This document shows positions 37,467 to 46,210 of a stretch of DNA of 64,000 nt, piece by piece. Made by a program: the position numbers and the translations under genes. The notes beneath the pieces are model-generated. The model was given only the letters and a program-made list of their open reading frames with translations, did not search any database and had not been told where the DNA came from. The DNA comes from Lichenicola cladoniae. GTDB lineage: Bacteria > Pseudomonadota > Alphaproteobacteria > Acetobacterales > Acetobacteraceae. The stretch's first letter is position 1; each line of letters begins with the position of its first letter. The DNA lies in assembly GCF_013201075.1 (NCBI RefSeq), contig NZ_CP053708.1:1615501-1679500 (forward strand). The letters run 5' to 3'.

Positions 37467-38465
37467 ATGCAGCCCGTGACCCTCTCCCAGACGCCTTCCA
37501 TCGAGCGAGGCCGGCTCAACAACGCACTCAGGCGCGCGGTCCAGCAATCGGGCATCGTGTTCGTGTTCATCCTGCTGGTGATCGGGCTGGCCGCCCTGGT
37601 TCCCGACTTCCTGTCACGCGGCAACATCACCGGCCTGCTGCTGTCGGTCACACTCACCGGCACCATCGCATCGAGCATGATGCTGGTCCTGGCGCTGGGC
37701 GAGGTCGATTTGTCGATCGCATCGATCGTGGCCTTCGCGGGCGTCGTCGGCTCGGTCGCGGCAAACTATCTCGGCGCGCCGCTCGGGATCCTCTGCGGCA
37801 TTCTTGCCGGCGGGATGATCGGGCTGTTCAACGGCGTCGTGGTTGCGTCGTTCGGCATCAACTCGCTGATCGCGACCCTGGCCACGATGGAAGCGGTGCG
37901 CGGCCTTGCCTACATCGCGTCCGGCGGCGACGCGGTCCCGATCATGGCGCCGGCTTTCTTCGGCCTGTCCTCTGCGAACTTCCTGGGACTGACCACGCCG
38001 GTCTGGATCATGTTCGTGAGCTTCGTGGTGCTGGGCTTCGTGCTCAACCGCACCGTGTTCGGCCGCGACGTGCTGGCGATCGGCGGCAACGTCGAGGCGG
38101 CACGGCTGGCCGGTATCCCGGTCACCCGGTTGCGGATCGGCGTGTTTGCCCTGCAGGGACTTCTGGCCGGACTGGCCGGCGTGCTGCTGACCTCGCGCAT
38201 GGGTCTCGGCGATCCCAAGACGTCGATCGGGCTTGAGCTCGCGGTGATTTCCGCCTGCGTGCTCGGCGGCGTTTCCCTGTCGGGCGGTATCGCCACGATC
38301 TCCGGCGTCGTGGTGGGCGTGCTCATCATGGGCTGCGTGCAGGATGCCATGGGCCTGCTGAACGTGCCGGCCTTCTACCAGTATCTGGTCCGCGGCGGCA
38401 TCCTGCTGCTCGCCGTGATGTTCGACCGTTGGAAGACGGGCCGTAAGGCGTCCACCCTGCGGTAA
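37467..38465 (+). CDS. araH: Sugar ABC transporter permease (AraH-like)
   Basis: A 332-aa membrane subunit of the ribose/arabinose permease family with about 8-10 hydrophobic helices. Family elements: LALGEVDLSIASIVAFAGVVG, FNGVVVASFGINSLIATLATMEAVRGLAYIASGG, and GGNVEAARLAGIPVTRLRI, with LGGVSLSGGIATISGVVVG near the end. It completes the araFGH importer. No terminator hairpin was seen before the convergent ModA-like gene. Confidence 0.94.
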   Translation: MQPVTLSQTPSIERGRLNNALRRAVQQSGIVFVFILLVIGLAALVPDFLSRGNITGLLLSVTLTGTIASSMMLVLALGEVDLSIASIVAFAGVVGSVAANYLGAPLGILCGILAGGMIGLFNGVVVASFGINSLIATLATMEAVRGLAYIASGGDAVPIMAPAFFGLSSANFLGLTTPVWIMFVSFVVLGFVLNRTVFGRDVLAIGGNVEAARLAGIPVTRLRIGVFALQGLLAGLAGVLLTSRMGLGDPKTSIGLELAVISACVLGGVSLSGGIATISGVVVGVLIMGCVQDAMGLLNVPAFYQYLVRGGILLLAVMFDRWKTGRKASTLR

Positions 38466-38619
38466 GAACCGGTTCGGTCAGGGCGTCTTCCGATAGTTCG
38501 TGCGGCGCGCCTTCGACCGATGATGCGAAACGTGGTGGCGGGCGCGGATGCGTCGTCGGTCCACAACGGCCTGCCTGGCGTTTCTCCGCGCCAAGGCTAC
38601 AGGTTCGGCAGGACACTCA

Positions 38620-39465
38620 TCACGGACTATGGGTTCCGGAAAGTGTCACCGGGATAAGTCCGTGTTGAGCCAGGATGGTCTGGCCTGCGTCCGAGAGGAT
38701 GAAGAGCGCGAACCGCATGGCGATAGGGTTGCCCGACAGGACAATCAACCCATACGGCGCGCTGACGTCCAGAGGCTGAGGAAACTGCACTGCCACCAGA
38801 TCAGGCACCGCATTCCGCAAGACGCTTGCGCCGCTGCAGTAGCCGATCAGCACATCGGCTCGGCCGGACAGGAACACGCCCTCCGCCGCGCTGTGCCCGG
38901 GAACCAAAGCCCGTGCGCCAGGATGGCCGAGCAACTGCTGCGCCTTGTCTTCCAGCATGGCTGTGGCCCCCGGATGCACTCCGTCCGCTCGCTTGAAGAT
39001 CGCCCAGGCGTAGTCGCCGCTTGGATCCGCGCCGGGCGTCGACGTCGCAAGCTTCACCGCCGGATCGAGCAACCGGGACAGCAGGTTCGCCGGAGTCAGT
39101 CCGAGGGAGCTTCGGCCGATGGCGCACATGCGGTTGCGAGCAAACATGACCACCGACCCTTTGTGGCCGCCCTGTGCCAGCCGACGCGGTTGCGCCATGT
39201 CCGCGGACGCGAACAGTTCCGCGGTCTCGCCATGCTCAAGCCGTTCACGAAGCGCTCCGGCCGGTCCATAGGTCGCCTGGACCGCTGTCGCAGGCGGCGT
39301 GCCGAACGCCGTCAGGAGGTCGGAAAAGGAGCTTGCCAGGCTGCCGGCAGCATAAATGCGCAGCGGTTGCCGAGGGGTGGTTTGTGCCGAGCTTGCGGTT
39401 TGGCAGCCCAACAGAAGTGCCGTCGCGAGCATGGCTCGCCCGACGATCGATCTGAAACGGCTCAC
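38620..39465 (-). CDS. Orphan ModA-like molybdate/anion-binding protein
   Basis: A 281-aa periplasmic binding protein of the molybdate/tungstate group. A signal peptide (MLATALLLGCQTASSAQ) is followed by LRIYAAGSLASSFSDLLTAF, the ModA opening with the Ser ligands, then ELFASADMAQPRRLA, FARNRMCAI and a closing SDAGQTILAQHGLIPV. GTG 39465 is chosen since AGGAGAG lies 7 bp upstream. modB and modC are absent nearby. It splits araFGH from the dehydrogenase operon and may serve another solute. Confidence 0.82.
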   Translation of the reverse strand: MSRFRSIVGRAMLATALLLGCQTASSAQTTPRQPLRIYAAGSLASSFSDLLTAFGTPPATAVQATYGPAGALRERLEHGETAELFASADMAQPRRLAQGGHKGSVVMFARNRMCAIGRSSLGLTPANLLSRLLDPAVKLATSTPGADPSGDYAWAIFKRADGVHPGATAMLEDKAQQLLGHPGARALVPGHSAAEGVFLSGRADVLIGYCSGASVLRNAVPDLVAVQFPQPLDVSAPYGLIVLSGNPIAMRFALFILSDAGQTILAQHGLIPVTLSGTHSP

Positions 39466-39662
39466 TGCGCTTCTCTCCTGCCGCTGCCTTCCAGAGCCGA
39501 CGTCGCCAGCACTCGGCATGGATCCATCAGGAAGCATGGTCCACTTGATGTCACTCGTTGAAGATCGAACACCGTATCGACAGGTCGAAGGCCATGGTCG
39601 TCGTCCGAGTCAGCCGCAATCTACTGCGCAGAAAACCTCACCCGTGATTTGCCAGACAGACT

Positions 39663-40592
39663 TCACACCCGCTCGATCCGCGCCAGGCTGAACGCGTCGG
39701 CGGCCAGTTGCAGCGGCCGTGTCTCGGCGTCGCTCCGGCCTTCGTCGATCAATGTCTCGAAATGCCGATACAGTGCTGGATACTCGTTATCCCCGGCATC
39801 CAGCAGCATCCTGCCGTCGAGCCGCAGGATGCGACCGCCCTGTTCTAGTTCGAGCGTACCACCGTCGCCGAGGGTCCAGGTGATCGACCAGGTTTCTTCG
39901 CCGGCATGGTTCCAGTCCAGCACGGCCGAGAAGCCATCGGCATGCGAGGGCGTCGCGAGCTGCAGGGTGGCGGAGATCGGGGTGTGGGCACCGTCGCGGA
40001 CATGGAATGTCGCACCGCGCACGAACACCGGTTCGGGCATGCTGCCGACCAGGATCGACAGGGCATTCACCCCTGAATCGAACGTGCCCATGCCGCCCGG
40101 CTGCCAGAACCAGTAGACGCCGGGATGGAATTTCTCGAAATCCTCTTTCCACACGATATGCATCGCCGACACGCCGCGCTCGGCCAGGATGCGTCGTGCC
40201 GGCTCCACCGCCGCGCTGAACATCGAGTGCCACGCCGCGAACAGCGTTCGTCCGGACGCGGCGGCGCGGGTGGCGAGGTCCTCGACTTCCGACACGGTCT
40301 GCGCCGGCGGCTTCTCCAGCAGGACATGCAGCCCGGCGGCGATCGCGGTGCGCGCCAGGCCATAGCGGATCTGCGGCGGCGTGCAGATCGAGACGGCATC
40401 GACGATGCCCGCCTCGATCATCGCGTCGATCGACGGGAACAGCGTGACGCCGTCCGGCACGTCGACCGGCACCGGATTGGCGATCGCGGTCAGCCTGAAC
40501 CCGGCCGATGCGGCGATCGCCGGGATGTGCTGCACCTTGGCGATCTGCCCGGCGCCGACGATCCCGATCCGGATGGGCTCGCCGGTCTTCAT
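39663..40592 (-). CDS. Gfo/Idh family L-arabinose/D-galactose 1-dehydrogenase
   Basis: A 309-aa NAD(P)-dependent oxidoreductase. The Rossmann start is IGIVGAGQIAKVQHIPAIA, the Gfo/Idh signature is VLLEKPPAQTV, and the later IVWKEDFEKFHPGVYWFWQPGGMGTFDSGVNALSI closely follows the Azospirillum L-arabinose 1-dehydrogenase and Pseudomonas galactose dehydrogenase pattern. It oxidises the sugar at C1 to the lactone. ATG 40592 overlaps the dgoA stop. It is the last gene of a dgoK-dgoA-dehydrogenase operon. Confidence 0.88.
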   Translation of the reverse strand: MKTGEPIRIGIVGAGQIAKVQHIPAIAASAGFRLTAIANPVPVDVPDGVTLFPSIDAMIEAGIVDAVSICTPPQIRYGLARTAIAAGLHVLLEKPPAQTVSEVEDLATRAAASGRTLFAAWHSMFSAAVEPARRILAERGVSAMHIVWKEDFEKFHPGVYWFWQPGGMGTFDSGVNALSILVGSMPEPVFVRGATFHVRDGAHTPISATLQLATPSHADGFSAVLDWNHAGEETWSITWTLGDGGTLELEQGGRILRLDGRMLLDAGDNEYPALYRHFETLIDEGRSDAETRPLQLAADAFSLARIERV

Positions 40593-41224
40593 GCGGCAGC
40601 ACCCGCGACGGCGCGATCCCACGCGGCGGCGTAGGCGCGGGCAAGCACCCCGACCTCCTCCCCACTGCGGCCCGGCTTGTAGAGGCCGGAGCCTAGTCCG
40701 AACCCGACCGCGCCGGCGGCGATATACGGCGCCACGTTGTCCGGCGTGATGCCGCCGACCGGCAGGAACATCGTGTCCTTGGGGAATACCGAGCGAAGCG
40801 CGCGCAGCACGTCCGGCGTGATCAGGTCGGCCGGGAACAGCTTGAGCGCATCCGCGCCGGCAGCGAGCGCCGCGAAGCCCTCGGTCGGTGTGATGATCCC
40901 GGGCGTGCAGACCATGTCGAGCGCCTTGGCGGCCCGGATCACCGCGGTGTCGCCATGCGGCATCACCACGACGCGGGCACCGGCCGCATGTACCGCGTGC
41001 ACGGCTTCCACTGATGTCACGGTACCCGCGCCGATCAGGCAAGTGCTTCCGAACTCCACCGAAAGGCGCTTGATGCTTTCGAGCGGCTCCGGCGAGTTGA
41101 GCGGCACCTCGATGATACGGAACCCGGCCTTAACCAGGGCGGCCGACACCGGGATGATCTCGTCCGGGGTGATGCCGCGCAGGATCGCGACATAGGGAGA
41201 TTGCGAAAGATACTGTTTCAGCAT
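40589..41224 (-). CDS. dgoA: 2-dehydro-3-deoxy-6-phosphogalactonate aldolase
   Basis: A 211-aa class I aldolase of the KDPG/KDPGal family that splits 2-keto-3-deoxy-6-phosphogalactonate into pyruvate and glyceraldehyde-3-phosphate. The catalytic Glu region reads RIIEVPLNSPEPL, and the Schiff-base Lys is in ADALKLFPAD. The RGITPDEII opening and PVGGITPDNVAPYIAAGAVGFGLGS end are typical of DgoA rather than Eda. It overlaps dgoK by a few bases and the dehydrogenase start by four. Confidence 0.93.
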   Translation of the reverse strand: MLKQYLSQSPYVAILRGITPDEIIPVSAALVKAGFRIIEVPLNSPEPLESIKRLSVEFGSTCLIGAGTVTSVEAVHAVHAAGARVVVMPHGDTAVIRAAKALDMVCTPGIITPTEGFAALAAGADALKLFPADLITPDVLRALRSVFPKDTMFLPVGGITPDNVAPYIAAGAVGFGLGSGLYKPGRSGEEVGVLARAYAAAWDRAVAGAAA

Positions 41225-42210
41225 GCGGAGTCTCCAGCCGTCGCCGACACCAGTCCGGCCAGCACGGCGATACGATACAGGCCGCGCACCGAGGCGGCGC
41301 CGAGTTCCAACGGTATGGTTCGTCCCAACGTCGCGAATGCCCGTGCATAGCGCGTGGTGATCGCAGGGTCGCCGACCAGCACGATGCGGCCGGGCTCGGC
41401 GCTGCCGGCATGTGCGGCGGCCAGTGCCCGGGTCAGTTCCTCGCCGATCAGCAGCCCGGACAGGTAGTCCGTGATGAGGGCGGCATCGAGCCTGCCGGTC
41501 AGCACCAGGGCGCGCACCGAGAACAGCCGGCCCGCCAGCCCGTCGGACGCGGCCGCACGCACGCCATCATCGAAGGCGCGGCGCCGGGCCGGATCGTCCG
41601 CCGGCAGCGTCGGCGCGGTGGTCGGGATCGACCGGCCGAGGATCGAATGCTCGGTGAGCATCGCGAACAACTCGCCGGTCATGTAGGTGGTGAAGCCGGC
41701 GATCACCCCGTTGGAGACCCTGACCCACTTGCAGTGGGTGCCGGGCATCACCAGCAGGATCTCGCCGGCCGTGTCGTCCAGCCGTTCGAGCGCACCGACC
41801 GCCTCGGTCTCCTCGCCGCGCATCACGTCCGGGCGTCCGTCCCGGGTCTCGTCGATCAGCCCGGGAACCAGTCGCAGCCCGGTCCCGCCGACCTGGGTCA
41901 GCGATCCCGCCAGCTGGTTCAGGTCCAGCGGCAGGCTGAGATACGGAACCTCGTGCCAGCCCTGTCGGCTGCCGACCATGCCGCACGCAATGGCGGCCAC
42001 CGGTGCATCCGGCTGCCCCTGCCAGCCCTCGGTGATGGAGGCATACGCCGCCGGGAACCCACCCTCCGGCAGGCGCAGGATACCCCAGGGGCGGTGGCGT
42101 TCCTCGAGCACGCGCCCGGCAGTCGAAACCCGCCAGGCCCGCAGCGAACTCGTGCCCCAGTCCAGCGCCAGCAGGGCGGTGCGACCCGGTCCCGGACTAT
42201 CGACAGCCAT
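41218..42210 (-). CDS. dgoK: 2-dehydro-3-deoxygalactonokinase
   Basis: DgoK phosphorylates 2-keto-3-deoxygalactonate ahead of DgoA. The protein begins LLALDWGTSSLRAWRV and includes ACGMVGSRQGW, VMPGTHCKWVRV and TGELFAMLTEHSILG, all family marks. ATG 42210 is preferred. The upstream in-frame TTG 42228 would put an operator-like palindrome inside the coding sequence, and homology starts only after 42210. About 330 aa, normal length. Confidence 0.93.
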   Translation of the reverse strand: MAVDSPGPGRTALLALDWGTSSLRAWRVSTAGRVLEERHRPWGILRLPEGGFPAAYASITEGWQGQPDAPVAAIACGMVGSRQGWHEVPYLSLPLDLNQLAGSLTQVGGTGLRLVPGLIDETRDGRPDVMRGEETEAVGALERLDDTAGEILLVMPGTHCKWVRVSNGVIAGFTTYMTGELFAMLTEHSILGRSIPTTAPTLPADDPARRRAFDDGVRAAASDGLAGRLFSVRALVLTGRLDAALITDYLSGLLIGEELTRALAAAHAGSAEPGRIVLVGDPAITTRYARAFATLGRTIPLELGAASVRGLYRIAVLAGLVSATAGDSAC

Positions 42211-42217
42211 GTTCGTC

Positions 42218-42228
42218 TTGTCTGACAA
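42218..42228. promoter_or_regulatory. Operator-like palindrome, site 3 of sugar regulon
   Basis: TTGTCTGACAA is a perfect inverted repeat around one central base, 7 bp upstream of the dgoK ATG and just downstream of the FadR-type regulator gene. It is the most symmetric of the four related sites. Such a position close to the start fits repression. Confidence 0.7.
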
Positions 42229-42297
42229 TTCGGATCCTCCATGGGTCGTTGCGTGTCCGCGCCGCCGGAATCGGCAGGCAATCCGGCATTCCCCTGC

Positions 42298-43092
42298 TCA
42301 GCGTTCGGCCGGCCGGGACAGACGCGCACTGCGGCCGGAGAGTGATGCCTGCATATCGTCGAATGCATAGCGCACCAGCTCGGTCATGGCTGCACGCGCC
42401 TTCTCCGGCTCCCGCAGGCGGATCGCCTCGAACACGGCGCGATGTTCCGGCAGCGGATCCCGGGGGTAGCGCTGGGCACGCTGCTTGAACAGGGTGGTCC
42501 ACCAGATGGCGGTGACCACGCTGCTCGACAGGGCGGCGATCAGTTCGTTGCCGGTGGCGACCAGGATCACGTGGTGGAAGGCGCGATCGGCTGCCCGCCC
42601 TTCCTCGGTGGTGAGCTGGAGCCGCGCCATGGTTCCGAGTGCGTCGCCCATCTCGTCGATGTCGCGCTGGGTATGATTGAGTGCTGCCAGCGAGGCTGCA
42701 TGCGGCTCCACCATCTGCCGCACCTCGAACAGGTCACGCACGAAACTCTCGCTCGGCTTGGTCTCGAGAAACCAGCCCAGCACCTCGGGATCGAGGATGT
42801 GCCATCGGTTGCGCGGGCTGACCCGGGTGCCGGTCTTGGTGCGGCTCTCGACCATGCCCTTGGCCGCCAGGATCCGTACCGCCTCGCGATAGGCGGTTCG
42901 TGACACGGCAAGCTGCTCGGCGGCATCGATCTCGCCGGACAGCAGATCGCCGGGCAGCAGCTGCTCGCCGGTGATGCGAATGCCGATGTCACGGGCAATG
43001 TTGTCGTGCAGGCGCGGCGCCGACGGGGACCGCTTTTCTACGTATCGCGCCGGTCTGCCGGTACCGGAATAAGTCGTCTCAGGCCGATCCAT
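42298..43092 (-). CDS. FadR-family GntR regulator of the sugar cluster
   Basis: A 264-aa regulator with an N-terminal winged helix (LLSGEIDAAEQLAVSRTAYREAVRILAAKGMVESRTKTGTRV) and a C-terminal FCD ligand domain (VRDLFEVRQMVEPHAASLAA, with metal-binding residues in RAADRAFHHVILVATGNELIAAL). ATG 43092 is chosen; open frame upstream has no homology. It sits between the dgoK operon and the divergent aldehyde dehydrogenase gene, and operator-like sites lie on both sides, so it is the likely regulator of the cluster. The effector is probably a 2-keto-3-deoxy acid or sugar acid. Confidence 0.9.
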   Translation of the reverse strand: MDRPETTYSGTGRPARYVEKRSPSAPRLHDNIARDIGIRITGEQLLPGDLLSGEIDAAEQLAVSRTAYREAVRILAAKGMVESRTKTGTRVSPRNRWHILDPEVLGWFLETKPSESFVRDLFEVRQMVEPHAASLAALNHTQRDIDEMGDALGTMARLQLTTEEGRAADRAFHHVILVATGNELIAALSSSVVTAIWWTTLFKQRAQRYPRDPLPEHRAVFEAIRLREPEKARAAMTELVRYAFDDMQASLSGRSARLSRPAER

Positions 43093-43215
43093 CCGCGACG
43101 ATTTCCCCTTGCGCGAGCACCCTGCTGCAGGCCATGCCATCATCGGTCCAAAGCGCCGGCGGTGCCAGCGCCGACACCCGACGACCTGTTGCAATAGCAT
43201 GCATTAGCGTCGATT

Positions 43216-43227
43216 TTGTCCGAGTAA
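43216..43227. promoter_or_regulatory. Operator-like motif, site 4 of sugar regulon
   Basis: TTTTGTCCGAGTAATC matches site 1 (AATTGTCTGAGTAATC) at 13 of 16 positions. It lies 20 bp upstream of the aldehyde dehydrogenase ATG and in the divergent region of the regulator gene, allowing autoregulation. Confidence 0.6.
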
Positions 43228-43246
43228 TCGAAATGGAGCCAGTGCG

Positions 43247-44806
43247 ATGAGCATCGGGACACAAACCGCACCGGATCAGACCGGCTTCCGCGGCGTCGAC
43301 CCGCGGACAGGCCAGTCGATCGGCCCGTCCCTTCCGGTCGATGACACCGCATCGGTCACTGCAGCCGTCGAGCGGGCCGAAGCTGCGTTCGAGGCCTATC
43401 GCGCAACCTCTCCCGATATCCGGGCGCGCTTCCTGGAAGCCATTGCCGGCTCTCTCGAGACCCGTCGCGAGGCGATCATCGCCTCCGCTTCCACGGAGTC
43501 CGGTCTGCCGATCCCGCGCATCACCGGCGAATTCGGACGCACCACGGGTCAGCTCAAGCTGTTTGCAAGCGTGGTCAGGCAGGGCGACTGGCTCGGCGTC
43601 CGGCTCGATCCCGCGCTGCCCGATCGCGCACCGCTGCCGCGTCCGGATCTGCGCGTCCGTCGCATTCCGGTCGGGCCGGTCGCGGTGTTCGGCGCCAGCA
43701 ATTTCCCGCTCGCCTTCTCGGTCGCCGGCGGCGACACCGCATCGGCGCTGGCCGCCGGCTGCACGGTCGTCGTGCGCGGCCATCCGGCGCATCCCGGCAC
43801 CAGTGCATTGGTCGGCGAAGCGATCGACGAGGCGGTCCGCCTCAGCGAACTGCCGGCCGGCGTGTTTTCGCTGGTCTCCGGCCCCGACATCGCTCTCGGC
43901 CAGACACTGGTCGGCGATCCACGGATCGCCTCGGTCGGCTTCACCGGCTCGCGCAATGGCGGGCTGGCCCTGGCGCGTCTCGCCGCCGAGCGGCCCGTGC
44001 CGATCCCGGTGTTCGCCGAGATGAGCAGCATCAATCCGGTGTTCCTGTGCCCGGCCGCTCTCGAGGCCGGTGCCGACGCGCTGGCGGACGGGTTCGTCGC
44101 CTCGCTGACCCTCGGCGCCGGCCAGTTCTGCACCAATCCCGGCGTGGTGATCGCGATCAAGGGCGCGTCGCTCGATGCGTTCGTCGCCCGTGCCGGCAAG
44201 GCGATCGAGGCAGCCACCTCGTCCACCATGCTGACGGCCGGCATCCATGCCGCCTATGACCGCGCCATCCACGCACGCAACAGTGTCGCCGGCGTCACCT
44301 GCGTGGCGTCCGGCCAGCTCGGCGACGGCGAGAACCAGTGCCGCGCGGCGCTGTTCACCACCACGGCGGCGCACTTCAATGCGGAGCCGTCGCTGACCGA
44401 CGAGGTGTTCGGCGCCAGCGGCCTGATCATCGCCTGCGACGATGCGGAGGCGGTGCTGGACGTGGCGCGCCGGCTCGAAGGCCAGCTGACCGCGACGCTG
44501 CACATGGTCCCGGCCGACGAGCCGTTCGCCAAGGGCCTGCTGCCGCTGCTCGAGCGCCGGTGCGGACGCATCCTGGTCAATGGCTGGCCGACAGGGGTCG
44601 AGGTGGCGCATGCGATGGTGCATGGCGGCCCGTTCCCGTCGACCACGGACGGACGCTTCACATCGGTCGGCACGCTGGCGATCGACCGGTTCCTGCGTCC
44701 GGTCTGCTACCAGAACCTGCCGCAGGCGCTGCTGCCGCCCGAGCTTGCCGATGCCAACCCGCTCGGCCTTAGCCGTCGGATCGACGGCGTCCTGAAGCTC
44801 GCCTGA
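43247..44806 (+). CDS. 2,5-dioxovalerate (alpha-ketoglutarate semialdehyde) dehydrogenase
   Basis: A 519-aa NADP-type aldehyde dehydrogenase. The catalytic Cys is in LGAGQFCTNPGVV and the general-base Glu in PVFAEMSSINPVF. VFGASNFPLAFSVAGGDTASALAAGC is typical of the ketoglutarate-semialdehyde group, as are the FRGVDPRTGQ opening and the HGGPFPSTTDGRFTSVG end. It turns 2,5-dioxopentanoate into 2-oxoglutarate, the last step of the oxidative arabinose pathway. AraD1 follows 17 bp later. Confidence 0.92.
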   Translation: MSIGTQTAPDQTGFRGVDPRTGQSIGPSLPVDDTASVTAAVERAEAAFEAYRATSPDIRARFLEAIAGSLETRREAIIASASTESGLPIPRITGEFGRTTGQLKLFASVVRQGDWLGVRLDPALPDRAPLPRPDLRVRRIPVGPVAVFGASNFPLAFSVAGGDTASALAAGCTVVVRGHPAHPGTSALVGEAIDEAVRLSELPAGVFSLVSGPDIALGQTLVGDPRIASVGFTGSRNGGLALARLAAERPVPIPVFAEMSSINPVFLCPAALEAGADALADGFVASLTLGAGQFCTNPGVVIAIKGASLDAFVARAGKAIEAATSSTMLTAGIHAAYDRAIHARNSVAGVTCVASGQLGDGENQCRAALFTTTAAHFNAEPSLTDEVFGASGLIIACDDAEAVLDVARRLEGQLTATLHMVPADEPFAKGLLPLLERRCGRILVNGWPTGVEVAHAMVHGGPFPSTTDGRFTSVGTLAIDRFLRPVCYQNLPQALLPPELADANPLGLSRRIDGVLKLA

Positions 44807-44823
44807 CCAGTCGGAACGCGATC

Positions 44824-45822
44824 ATGTCCATCAGCCTCATCCAACTGACCGATCCTGCCGGCCAGCGCGTGGTCGCGACCTTCGACGGAAACGGCGATGC
44901 CCGCCTGGTTGCCGGGGCAACCACGACCTACGCCCTGGCGCTTGAGGCGATCGACGCAGGTGCCAGCCTCGCCGAGATCGTCGGGCGGCATGGGCTGGGC
45001 GAGACGGTGGATGTCGAAGCGGCGTCCGCATCCGGTCGCGTGCTGTCGCCGATCGATCATCCCGATCCGGCGCATCTGCTGCTCACCGGAACCGGGCTGA
45101 CCCATCTCGGTTCGGCCGATGGCCGCGACAAGATGCACAAGGCCGCCGCCGCCGGGCAGGCGACGGACTCGATGCGCATGTTCCTGATGGGCGTCGAGAA
45201 CGGCAAGCCGGCGGCTGGCGAGACCGGCGTGGCGCCCGAGTGGTTCTACAAGGGCGACGGATCGAGCCTGATCGCGCCCGGCGCCCCGCTGCCGAGCCCG
45301 GCCTTTGCAGCCGACGCCGGCGAGGAGCCGGAGATTGCCGGCATCTATGTCAATGGTCCGGATGGCGCCCCGTACCGCGTCGGTTTCGCGATCGGCAACG
45401 AGTTTTCCGATCATGTCACCGAGCGCCAGAATTACCTGTGGCTCGCGCATTCCAAGCTCCGCCCGGCGTCGCTCGGCGGCGAGCTTCTGGTCGGCGAACT
45501 GCCGGCCGACGTTCGCGGCACGTCGCGGATCGAGCGTGACGGCAAGGTCCTGTGGGAGAAGCCGTTCGCGTCCGGCGAGCAGAACATGTCGCATGCGATC
45601 GCCAATCTCGAGCACCACCACTTCAAGTATTCGCTGTTCCGCCGTCCGGGCGACGTGCATGTGCATTTCTTCGGCACCGCGACCCTGTCGGTCTCGGACG
45701 GGATCGTCACCCGCGATGGCGACGTGTTCGTGATCCAGGCCGAGCCGTTCCGGCTGACCCTGCGCAACCCGGTCTCGTTCGACACCACGTTTGCCAGCCC
45801 CGTCGTCACCCGCGCCCTCTGA
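44824..45822 (+). CDS. AraD1-type 2-keto-3-deoxy-L-arabonate dehydratase (FAH superfamily)
   Basis: A 332-aa member of the fumarylacetoacetate hydrolase superfamily, AraD1/GguC group. Landmarks: LLTGTGLTHLGSADGRDKMH near residue 90, PEWFYKGDGS, EEPEIAGIYVNGPDGAPYRVGFAIGNEFSDHVTE with the metal-binding acids, and HHFKYSLFRRPGDVHVHFFGT. It removes water from 2-keto-3-deoxy-arabonate to give 2,5-dioxopentanoate, the substrate of the preceding gene's product. Some AraD1 members have unclear roles, so the assignment rests partly on context. Confidence 0.88.
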   Translation: MSISLIQLTDPAGQRVVATFDGNGDARLVAGATTTYALALEAIDAGASLAEIVGRHGLGETVDVEAASASGRVLSPIDHPDPAHLLLTGTGLTHLGSADGRDKMHKAAAAGQATDSMRMFLMGVENGKPAAGETGVAPEWFYKGDGSSLIAPGAPLPSPAFAADAGEEPEIAGIYVNGPDGAPYRVGFAIGNEFSDHVTERQNYLWLAHSKLRPASLGGELLVGELPADVRGTSRIERDGKVLWEKPFASGEQNMSHAIANLEHHHFKYSLFRRPGDVHVHFFGTATLSVSDGIVTRDGDVFVIQAEPFRLTLRNPVSFDTTFASPVVTRAL

Positions 45823-45829
45823 CGTCGCG

Positions 45830-46210
45830 ATGGCGGAACGTCAGCCGGGGGATCAGGCGATGCTGCCCATCAACCTGGCAGACAAGCTGTCGCAATTCTC
45901 CAGCCACTGGTCACCCAGGATCGTCTCGGGCTTCAACGGGAACGACGTCATGGTGGTCAAGCTCAAGGGCGAGTTCACCTGGCATTCGCACCCGGACACC
46001 GATGATCTCTTCCTTGTCCTGAAAGGAATATTGACGATCAGGCTCCGCGACGGCGATGTGCAGCTCGGACCGGGCGAGTTGTATGTCGTTCCCAGGGGTG
46101 TCGAGCACTGCCCGTTCGCCGAGGAGGAGGTCCACCTGCTTCTGATCGAACCGGCTGGAACGCCCAACACCGGCGATGTTGCCACCGCGGTGTTGAAGGA
46201 ATTTATCTGA
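45830..46210 (+). CDS. Small cupin-domain protein
   Basis: A 126-aa single-cupin protein. Cupin motif 1 appears as FTWHSHPDTDDLFLVLKG and motif 2 as LGPGELYVVPRGVEHCP, with the His/Asp/His metal ligands in place. It starts 8 bp after AraD1 and may help in sugar or sugar-acid handling; the reaction cannot be told. ATG 45860 is an alternative start. The 3' end overlaps that of the convergent oxoprolinase gene by 8 bp. Confidence 0.8.
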   Translation: MAERQPGDQAMLPINLADKLSQFSSHWSPRIVSGFNGNDVMVVKLKGEFTWHSHPDTDDLFLVLKGILTIRLRDGDVQLGPGELYVVPRGVEHCPFAEEEVHLLLIEPAGTPNTGDVATAVLKEFI

